Assembly: GCA_009746045.1 (NCBI GenBank)
Contig: RPFO01001925.1
Coordinates: 1 to 40,576, forward strand
Reading direction: 5' to 3'
Origin: Mesostigma viride
Lineage: Eukaryota; Streptophyta; Mesostigmatophyceae; Mesostigmatales; Mesostigmataceae
DNA length: 40,576 nucleotides
Shown: positions 34,658 to 40,576 of the stretch, piece by piece
How the letters are laid out: every line of letters begins with the position of its first letter
How positions within the stretch are numbered: position 1 is the stretch's first letter
The notes under the pieces: model-generated
The model's input: only the letters and a program-made list of their open reading frames with translations
Database searches by the model: none
Told to the model about the DNA's origin: nothing
Translations under genes and position numbers: made by a program

Positions 34658-35215
34658 ATGGACCTCCTGGAGAGATCTCTGCAGCGTTTCTACACGAACG
34701 AAGGCAACTTCGACACGCTGTACGAGTTCGCATGTCCGGAGGGCAAGAAAAGGTCGTCTGGCGTCTCCCTGCGCGTGATCGAGTGGCTCGTGACCAACTA
34801 CGCCAAGACGCACAAGGTCGAGTACCCGATGGAGGGAGCGTCCATCCCCTTCAACCTGTACATGGCCTACAGGGAACAGACGGACGTATACTCCAAGCGA
34901 ATGTTCGACCCGTTCGCGAGGAGGACCAAGACGAAGCTGGTGAGCGCGCGCGGAGACAGGGAGATCGTGACGACCCCCGGACAGATGAACTTCTTCAGGT
35001 GGGCCATCAACAATGGCGTGGTCGAATACGCCAAGGTGCACCACGAGGACATACGCGCCGACCTGCCCAAGTGCAAGGACAAGGTGCCGAGGATGCACGT
35101 GCGCGACGGGAAAGTCGTCAAGTGCCGCAATCGGTGCAAGGCCTCCGACCTCGCCGTGATCCTCCGGCCGCAGGTGAAGAGGGTCGTGCGGCGTTTCATC
35201 GTCCGCTTCGACTGA
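34658..35215 (+). CDS. Conserved giant-virus protein of unknown function
   Basis: 185 residues, intact. Landmarks: VSLRVIEWLVTNYAKTHKVEY, FNLYMAYREQTDVYSKRMFDPFARR and TTPGQMNFFRWAINNGVVEY, then a very basic C terminus (KRVVRRFIVRFD). This combination of a WLVTNYAK helix, a Y-SK-x-FDPF-R block and a TxGQxNFFRWAI block is a pattern I recognise from mimivirus-like and algal giant-virus genomes. The basic surface and Tyr/Phe content suggest nucleic-acid binding, but no activity is known to me. Confidence 0.65.
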   Translation: MDLLERSLQRFYTNEGNFDTLYEFACPEGKKRSSGVSLRVIEWLVTNYAKTHKVEYPMEGASIPFNLYMAYREQTDVYSKRMFDPFARRTKTKLVSARGDREIVTTPGQMNFFRWAINNGVVEYAKVHHEDIRADLPKCKDKVPRMHVRDGKVVKCRNRCKASDLAVILRPQVKRVVRRFIVRFD

Positions 35216-35257
35216 ACATCGAGCGCGTTCAAAAAAAGACCGCCCGTGTACATATAG

Positions 35258-35590
35258 ATGGCCTTCCTGTACGACGCCATCGTGAGGCGCCCGCTGAGGG
35301 AGCTGTTCCTCAGAGGCCCGCACCTGTTCGGCTCGCTGGGGTTCTGGCAGAACATGGACAAACACGACATATGCGCCGAGATGACCACCACCTCCTCGGA
35401 GTTGTGGCAGAGGAGTCCCCAATACTGCGAGCAGGTCATTGACAACCGATTCGAGAGCCTGCACGTGTTGATGAAAACGGTCCTACTGTGGGCCGCCGTG
35501 TACAAGGCGCTCGCCCTGATGATGGACTTGCTTGTAAACAATATGAGCAGACGGTTCTTTATTCATGATCACCATAATAATAACAAATGA
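35258..35590 (+). CDS. Unrecognised small protein
   Basis: 110 residues from ATG 35258, with CATATAG directly before it. N-terminal helices with Arg and Phe, a central acidic/Ser region (CAEMTTTSSELW), then a helix with VLMKTVLLWAAVYKAL and a His/Asn-rich tail encoded by the AT-rich gene end. The hydrophobic helix could sit in a membrane. It closely follows the preceding gene. Confidence 0.45.
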   Translation: MAFLYDAIVRRPLRELFLRGPHLFGSLGFWQNMDKHDICAEMTTTSSELWQRSPQYCEQVIDNRFESLHVLMKTVLLWAAVYKALALMMDLLVNNMSRRFFIHDHHNNNK

Positions 35591-35665
35591 GACGTTGAAA
35601 TCACACCCTTAAGCGAGCCAGCAGCGGCCTCAGTCGCCCGCCGCGATCCAATGCCCTACCCTCTC

Positions 35666-35986
35666 TCACCCCTTCGCGCGGGCGGGCATCCTCCCCCCCT
35701 GCAGCACCACCACCGTCCCGCCGCCGCCGCCCCCGCGCCCGCCCAGCAGGCGTCGGAGACCCAGAGCCCCGGCGGCCCCTGCCACCACCATCGCGCCCGC
35801 TCTCATGACCCCGCCGACCCCGCTCTTCGCACGTGCCTGGCACTCGCTGTCGCCGGGCCGCAGCTTGACAGCGCACCAGACCCGGGCGAGGCCGGACGAG
35901 ACAGCGGACTGGAACCTGCTCGCCAGGTATGCCAGGATCGCCGCCAAAATGGCGAGCGGGAGGAGAGTCTGAACAAGGCCGCTCAT
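35666..35986 (-). CDS. Small membrane protein with Gly-rich tail
   Basis: 106 residues from ATG 35986. Two hydrophobic segments: TLLPLAILAAILAYLA (residues about 7-22) and AGAMVVAGAAGALGL (about 62-77), separated by a loop with two Cys. A Gly run and basic tail follow. Layout typical of giant-virus virion membrane proteins. A TTTATTCATGATCA stretch 3' of the convergent neighbour marks the end of the transcription unit. Confidence 0.5.
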   Translation of the reverse strand: MSGLVQTLLPLAILAAILAYLASRFQSAVSSGLARVWCAVKLRPGDSECQARAKSGVGGVMRAGAMVVAGAAGALGLRRLLGGRGGGGGGTVVVLQGGRMPARAKG

Positions 35987-36020
35987 GTCTGCGCTTCAAT
36001 CACAGTACTCGCTCAGATTA

Positions 36021-36272
36021 TTACGCCAACAGGATGCCCCTGATGTTGCTGGGCTGGGCCATGTCCTCGTAGCCGCGGTACAGCAGGTACGTCGCGCCCA
36101 CCACCCCAAGGAGCATCGGCCCCCACTTCATCCAAATGCACCTCAAGTCGTCCGCGCTCTTGCACTGGTAGCCGTCCGGTCGTTTGAGGTAGCTCACGCT
36201 GGCCGCCGTGTGGGCGAGGATCACCCCGGCCAGCACGATAGCGCCCCAAGGTCCGATGGTAATCAGCACCAT
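36021..36272 (-). CDS. Small two-helix membrane protein
   Basis: 83 residues from ATG 36272. Helix 1 is WGAIVLAGVILAHTAA; helix 2 is GPMLLGVVGATYLLYRGYED. A short loop with two Cys (YQCKSADDLRCIW) lies between them and could form a disulphide. TATATA sits 7 bases upstream of the start codon on the same strand. Same orientation as the preceding membrane protein; likely co-expressed. Confidence 0.55.
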   Translation of the reverse strand: MVLITIGPWGAIVLAGVILAHTAASVSYLKRPDGYQCKSADDLRCIWMKWGPMLLGVVGATYLLYRGYEDMAQPSNIRGILLA

Positions 36273-36475
36273 GGTCGGTATATAGTTAGATGGCAGAAAA
36301 AAAACTGCCAGAGGGCTACAGAGGCGGAGAGCCCCCTTTTTTGTATGCCCCTCCGTTGTGTGTGCGGCGCGCCTACAAAAATCGGCGGGAGGTGTGGGAA
36401 TAGGACAGGACAGGCGAGAAGGCGCGTTCAGCCGGCGAACAAAATGGGCGCCCTCACTATACCGCCGCTGTCGTC
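36273..36475. other. Intergenic region before the ribonucleotide reductase
   Basis: No gene supported. Contains TATATA (36279-36284), an oligo-A run, a TTTTTTG run and a GC-rich tail. It is the likely promoter region for the leftward membrane gene and for the reductase. Confidence 0.35.
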
Positions 36476-36867
36476 ATGACCTCGACCACGCCGACGGACC
36501 GGGCGATGGCCATCGCGCTCAGGACCTACCACCGCCCCATCGACGTCGCCCTAGTGGACGGCAAGCTGGCCGTCGCCTCCCAGCTCGAGTCCTGGAGCCA
36601 GGTGGTGGACCGGGTGATCGCGCACCAGCGCTGGCTGTGGATACGCGCCAAGGAGGACAACCTGGACAGGGCGGAGGTGGAGGAACTGGAGGAGCTGCGG
36701 CACCACATCCTGAACCGGTGGATAGCCCCCGCGCGGCCGCACGCTCTTCCTGGGCGGCACCGAGCTGAGCCGGCGGCGAGAGTCGTGCATGTTCAACTGC
36801 AGCTTCACCGAGGTCGAGACCGTCTACGACGTGGTCGACGTGCTCTGGCTGCTGCTGCAGGATGCGG

Positions 36868-36987
36868 GTGCGCATCCGACATTCTGGTATAATGGACCGC
36901 ATTCCTTTAGTTTTCCCATTGGAACATATACCCACGATTTAACGAGCTCATACTTGGGGGTTGTCGACATTTTTTTTTCGAATGCAG
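36868..36987 (+). other. Spliceosomal intron 1 of the reductase
   Basis: 120 bp, GTGCGC at the 5' end, a pyrimidine tract and GCAG at the 3' end, AT-rich relative to the exons. Removing it joins LLLQ to VGFKPV at the expected place, allowing one missing base just before the donor. No gene inside. Confidence 0.75.
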
Positions 36988-37281
36988 CGTCGGCTTCAAG
37001 CCCGTCACCGGCACGCTCAACGGGTTCGCGCAGGTCATCCCCGACATCGCCGTCGTCCGCTCCACCAGGACCGCGGCAGGGGGGCGCGAGTCCAACCAGG
37101 AGTCGTGGGACCCCTGCACAAGGACCTGGCGCATCAGTGTGGGCGACTCGGCCGTCGCCTGGTCCAAGGCGGCCGGAAAGCTGCTCGCCGGAAAGCTCCC
37201 CGCCCAACGCCTCGTGCTCGACTTCACCGAGATACGACCGCCTGGGATGAGGATGCGAGGATACGGCCACCTGGTGCGTCC

Positions 37282-37704
37282 TCATCGTGTCTGCATGATT
37301 TGGCCCACTCCGACATTTCGTTCAACCCCCTTCCTTTCAGATTGCACAGTATTATCTTGGCATCCATGCTGAGGGGCTATAACCCTCTGACGGACATTCG
37401 TATGAATCTTCGGTGTCGCTCGTCTCTCCGTCGTCCTCTGGAGCGGTTTCTGTACCTCGATCTGTCGACTGACCCGCTCCGGGTCACGGACTTGCTTTAT
37501 CCTCTCGCGCTCCAATAATTCCGTTGCCTTCAGTTTACCGTAACAGACGGCGCATATGATGTGCGCACCAGGGCATGTAGGGTCATAGTCTGGGCAGTGG
37601 TGGAAGTAGTCAAGCTCGCACTCGTAATCGTCAAAGTCGCTGTTACGGATCCTTTTCTTGCACTTCATACAAGTCGTTATTTTTGTCAGCATGCTTGGGG
37701 GCAT
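37282..37704 (-). CDS. Small Cys/His-rich protein nested in intron 2
   Basis: 140 codons. An N-terminal zinc-binding region (CMKCKKR, HHC, GAHIICAVCYGKLK) is followed by a basic, Gln/Arg-rich tail. The pattern of two Cys pairs around a His-Cys resembles viral small zinc proteins, but I cannot name the family. First good ATG at 37704 or 37690. It lies wholly inside the predicted intron on the opposite strand. Confidence 0.45.
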   Translation of the reverse strand: MPPSMLTKITTCMKCKKRIRNSDFDDYECELDYFHHCPDYDPTCPGAHIICAVCYGKLKATELLERERIKQVRDPERVSRQIEVQKPLQRTTERRATPKIHTNVRQRVIAPQHGCQDNTVQSERKGVERNVGVGQIMQTR

Positions 37705-37764
37705 TTAGCTCAATTGTAATGACTCGCAGATGTTATCGGTGGCAATAAACACAAGACGATAGCA

Positions 37765-38520
37765 CTAATTTGCCGCAATGGCGGCGGCTCTGTTCTGCCT
37801 CTGATTCAGCCTCATGACCTTCGCGTTATCCCTTACGCACTCCCGGTCGGCCAGCGTGTCGTGGAGACCCTTGGCCTTACAAACCGGCTCGAACAGCTCC
37901 CTGTTCCTTGTAGCGATCGCTAGAGGGTTCTCCCCTGATCGCTGGATCTCTTTAGCCTCGCAAACCTGGAGGAAATACAGTGCGGCACTCTGCTCTTCGC
38001 TGTTCAAATTCCGCGTGGACGCCGATCTGGGTGCACCAACGCGGCCTTTAGCTCGCTGGCCTTCTTGCCGGTGACGTCCAAATTGTTCGTGTCGTGCACG
38101 AAGGGGTAGAGAGGACCACAGCTCTGGTTCGCGTCCATGTATCCCTTTATGGATTCGTTCAGCGCCTTGGCCGCCCAAGAGCTCCGGATCCGCGGTGCTC
38201 CTCTAGTTTGGCGATGGCGGCCCCCTCCTTGCCATCCGCCCTCCTGAGGATGTCCTCCGCCAGGGAGCGGTCCGCCTCCAGGTAGCGCTCCAGCAGGACC
38301 GACAGCTCGTCCCTGAACCTGGCCGCAATCTTGCCGGGAGCAGCATTATGATCTTGGTCAGCCCCTTGCGGTCGGTCACGGGCGTGTCCCGCTGCCTGGC
38401 CCCGGGGAATTTCCAGTTGTCGCTAATAGCGACAAGTTCGGGGTTCGCTTTCTGGACCTTGTACCACGCATCACGAGGGTTCTTGAAACCGAAGCAGGAG
38501 AGCACATCGATAATAGACAT
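37765..38520 (-). pseudogene. BRO-N / phage-antirepressor-like protein nested in intron 2, several frameshifts
   Basis: From ATG 38520: MSIIDVLSCFGFKNPRDAWY, KVQKANPELVAISDNW, KFPGARQRDTPVTDRKGLTK, matching the BRO-N/antirepressor domain, with the motif LLPGKIAARFRDELSVLLER in a second frame. Further pieces (KGYMDANQSCGPLYPFVHD; TGKKASELKAAL) occur in that frame, and the last 75 residues (EEQSAALYFLQVCEAKEIQR) return to the first frame. At least three indels. BRO-type proteins are DNA-binding regulators common in viruses and as mobile genes. Joined length about 250 residues. Inside the intron, antisense. Confidence 0.55.
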
Positions 38521-39091
38521 TCTGCCGTCATCCGTCACGGCGGATCTTGCCCGCAAACCTAGGGTCGTCCGCGCCCCCGTCCGCGGGTGTCAGGTAGCGT
38601 CCGAGCGCGGACATGTCGGACATCGATCGTGATGCGAAGAGACTATAATCGTCTCCTCCTGAGCGCACCCCGCCCCTTTTTATACTGGCCTTGTTGCCGC
38701 AGAGCTCCGGGGACGCCAGCATCTCCAAGGCGCTGCGTGGCCATCGCCAAGATCCTGTCCATGCGCCCGACCAGCTCCTCACCAAGATGGACATCCTCGA
38801 CATCGTCAACCACCTAGGCACCATGCTGACCGGCCGCCGTCGGCCGAGATCGCGCTGTTCGAGTACGGCGACAACCGAGTGGCGCGAGTTCGCCGCCGCC
38901 AAGAAGGAGTGGTGGGTTGGCCAACGCCCACCGGCAGCAGTCCAACAACAGCCTCATCTTCCGCAAGCGCCCTCGAGGAGGGAGATGACTCTCGCCCATT
39001 GCTCGACTCCGGCGGCTCCGAGCCCGGGCCTCTTCAACCTCGCCGGTCGCCTCCACCCGCGCGCCCTGTGTCGAGGCGTGAACCCCTGCTG

Positions 39092-39742
39092 GTACCTTGA
39101 GACGCGCTTCTCATCCTATATAAACCAATGTCCCTGCTTCTGTTCTCATGCGCCCAGATAAACAATTCCCATCCGTTTCTTAAAAAAATAAATGCCGGTT
39201 TGTGTGTGCCAGCCATCCCGGTGTATGGGAACGACGTGCTGCGGGGAACAGTGCAAGAAGAATTGTCTCGCTGGCTCCTATTACTGTTCTTGGCACAAAC
39301 AGGAGACCCAGGCGCTGAAGAGATGGCCCGTCATGGATGTTCTATCAACCCCCGGTTGGTGGAAGCGAAACCCGGCCAATCCCAAATCCTCTTTTCATCG
39401 GCAAAGAACTCCTGGCAGACGACGCCCGCTACGGGATAGGCGGGGTGGAGATATTGCGAGAGGCGGCCTTGGAGCGAAGGAAAATAGAAGCGCAAAGGAA
39501 TTTAGAAGCCCAACTCCTGAACCTATCTCTAGACGATCAAGACGAAGAAGTCAACAGAGGCGTCGCGCGTAATTTGGACCGCCTGAGCACAGCCGTGCGA
39601 CGACTAGGCGTCTACAGGCCGCCATCGAAAAAGCTCAAACCGTTGTCCACCTTCATGGAGTACGCTCTCCTTAAGTCGGGGATGAAGAGCTGACACGCCC
39701 TCGCTGCATCTGTGATGCTGTTACGCGCTGCTTTGTTTGCAG
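39092..39742 (+). other. Spliceosomal intron 3, carrying one sense gene
   Basis: 651 bp, starting GTACCTTG and ending TTGTTTGCAG. The flanking pieces GVNPC and EILLGNKSFCNL are adjacent in NrdJ proteins; the join is one base out of frame, in line with other indels here. Contains TATATAA at 39118-39124 ahead of the gene at 39192. Confidence 0.65.
39192..39693 (+). pseudogene. Short protein nested in intron 3, one frameshift
   Basis: The first part from ATG 39192 has a Cys/His-rich segment (CCGEQCKKNCLAGSYYCSWH) like a small zinc finger. The frame then moves near 39320-39345 to one encoding GKELLADDARYGIGGVEILR and a charged helical coil (EAALERRKIEAQRN), ending at 39693. Joined about 165 residues. 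Not recognised, though the Cys pattern and a YYCSWHK-type block recall small viral or mobile-element proteins. A TATATAA lies 70 bases upstream. Confidence 0.45.
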
Positions 39743-40576
39743 CCGAGATCCTCCTCGGCAACAAGTCCTTCTGCAATTTAACGGAGGTCAACCTGGCCGC
39801 CTTCATACAAGGGGAACAAGCGGGCCCTCGAGCGCGCCCTCGTCCTCGCCAGCCGCCATGAACTACCGCCAGACGCTCGTCGACCTCAGGGACGAGATCC
39901 TACAGAGAGCCTGGCACCTCAACACCAGTTTCTGCACCTGTCGGGGCGTCGGCCTCACCGGCATCGTGGCCAGGCCGGACCTGCACCCCTACGACTTCCG
40001 CCGCATGAAGAACGTCGCCGTCTCCTCCGCCTACGAGATGGCGCGCGCCCTGGGGAAGCCCCTGCCCAAGAACGTCACCTGACTCAAGCCCAGCGGCACC
40101 CTCTCCAAAATCATGGGCACGCGCGAGTGTGGGGGAGGTGCCCGAGGCGTGCACATGCCCCTCGGGAAGTACATCTTCAAACACGTCACCTACTCCGCCA
40201 CGACCCGCTGGTCCGGCGGTTCGTAGAGGCCACTACAGGGTGGTCGGAGAAGCCCTTCGACCCGGAGGCCGTGCTCGTGACCTTCCCGTCGCCTTCACCT
40301 CCGTCCCCTTCACCAAGACCGTGTCACGCGCAAGGACGGCGCCGTGGAAGAGGTCGAGGTGAACGCCGAGACACGCTGCGACCACTGGACAGGTACAAGA
40401 GGCTCATGGACAACTACTGCGAGCAGAACGTCTCGTGCACGGTCTCCTACGACACCCGCCGAGCCCCCGCCATCGTCGACTGGCTCATGAACAACTGGGA
40501 CTCCACGTGGGGTCTCCTTCCTCCTGCGCGCCGACCCCACCAAGAGCGCCGCGGACCTGGGATACATCTCTCTTCT

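Larger units (their letters stand above)
37274..38702 (+). other. Spliceosomal intron 2, carrying two antisense genes
   Basis: 1429 bp, starting GTGCGTCC and ending TTGTTGCCGCAG. Splicing joins GYGHL to SSGD in frame, as in NrdJ proteins. The donor resembles that of intron 1. It contains a zinc-finger-like gene and a BRO/antirepressor-like gene, both on the minus strand. Confidence 0.75.
36476..40576 (+). pseudogene. nrdJ: Class II (adenosylcobalamin) ribonucleotide reductase, spliceosomal introns, many frame breaks, 3' end outside the window
   Basis: Pieces in order match NrdJ-type ribonucleoside-triphosphate reductase. Exon 1 (36476-36867): VDRVIAHQRWLWIRAKED and, after a one-base shift near 36732, FNCSFTEVETVYDVVDVLWL. 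Exon 2 (36988-37273): VGFKPVTGTLNGF, ESWDPCTRTWRISVGDSA. Exon 3 (38703-39091): SSGDASISKALR, LTKMDILDIVNHLGT, and in other frames QSNNSL, GGSEPG, GVNPC. Exon 4 (39743 on): EILLGNKSFCNLTEV, GVGLTGIVARPDL, KPSGTLSKIMG. It reduces ribonucleotides to deoxyribonucleotides using vitamin B12. At least eight indels and an in-frame TGA at 40081-40083 interrupt it: either decayed or poorly assembled. Confidence 0.8.

Noticed and set aside
40081-40083. In-frame TGA in the reductase as a recoded codon
   Set aside because: Other genes here use TGA as a normal stop (for example at 9098-9100), and this gene is full of indels, so recoding is not needed.
36476-40576. Inteins rather than introns in the reductase
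   Set aside because: The inserts begin with GT and end with AG after a pyrimidine tract, contain stops in the host frame and antisense genes, and show no intein splicing motifs.
1-40576. tRNA or rRNA genes
   Set aside because: I saw no cloverleaf or rRNA-like sequence by eye; a tRNA search program would be needed to exclude short ones.

Overview
The window looks like part of a GC-rich giant DNA virus genome (Nucleocytoviricota), or such a genome integrated in a eukaryotic chromosome. Viral evidence: a D5-type SF3 helicase (11133-13607), a separate archaeo-eukaryotic primase (20907-22376), an A22/RuvC-like Holliday junction resolvase (17577-18179), a YqaJ-type recombinase nuclease (18241-19062), a likely ssDNA-binding protein of a family common in algal giant viruses (1668-2354), a KilA-N protein, an HNH nuclease, and many small one- or two-helix membrane proteins. 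Genes are dense, lie on both strands, overlap at their ends and have AT-rich promoters. No capsid protein, packaging ATPase, DNA polymerase B or RNA polymerase lies in the window, so the lineage cannot be fixed. A protist or algal host is inference.

Layout. 0-9.1 kb: HNH nuclease, ssDNA-binding-like protein, OTU protease with a proline-rich repeat arm, RING/TRAF zinc-finger protein, F-box protein and several unrecognised proteins. 9.2-11.1 kb: truncated KilA-N gene, a tandem array of hairpin repeats, a small gene, and a cluster of AGATCTC motifs ahead of the helicase. 11.1-16 kb: helicase and small conserved viral genes. 15.9-17 kb: a complete Rieske non-haem iron oxygenase. 17.5-23 kb: resolvase, recombinase, SLATT-like membrane protein, primase, and a capping-enzyme-like nucleotidyltransferase without its usual lysine. 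23.06-31.54 kb: a Copia-like LTR retrotransposon on the minus strand with nearly identical 455-bp LTRs and a 5-bp target duplication, inserted about 8 bp upstream of the nucleotidyltransferase start codon. 31.6-36.3 kb: viral-type genes again, including a large protein with two SUMO-interacting-like motifs at its N terminus. 36.5-40.6 kb: a class II (B12-dependent) ribonucleotide reductase in pieces, with three apparent spliceosomal introns; the two larger introns contain other genes, including a phage-antirepressor/BRO-like gene.

The genes suggest a virus with its own replication and recombination enzymes (helicase, primase, resolvase, YqaJ nuclease, ssDNA-binding protein), a ubiquitin/SUMO-directed set (OTU, RING, F-box, SIM protein), and metabolic genes (Rieske oxygenase, perhaps the reductase). 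A recent LTR retrotransposon beside a gene with spliceosomal introns favours residence in a eukaryotic nucleus, but a free virus with a transposon insertion is not excluded.

Caution: many genes are split by single-base shifts, often in runs of six or more G or C, while the longest genes (helicase, primase, retrotransposon polyprotein) are open. This looks more like residual long-read indels, worst near the right end, than uniform decay. Split genes are annotated over their whole span with the break noted.
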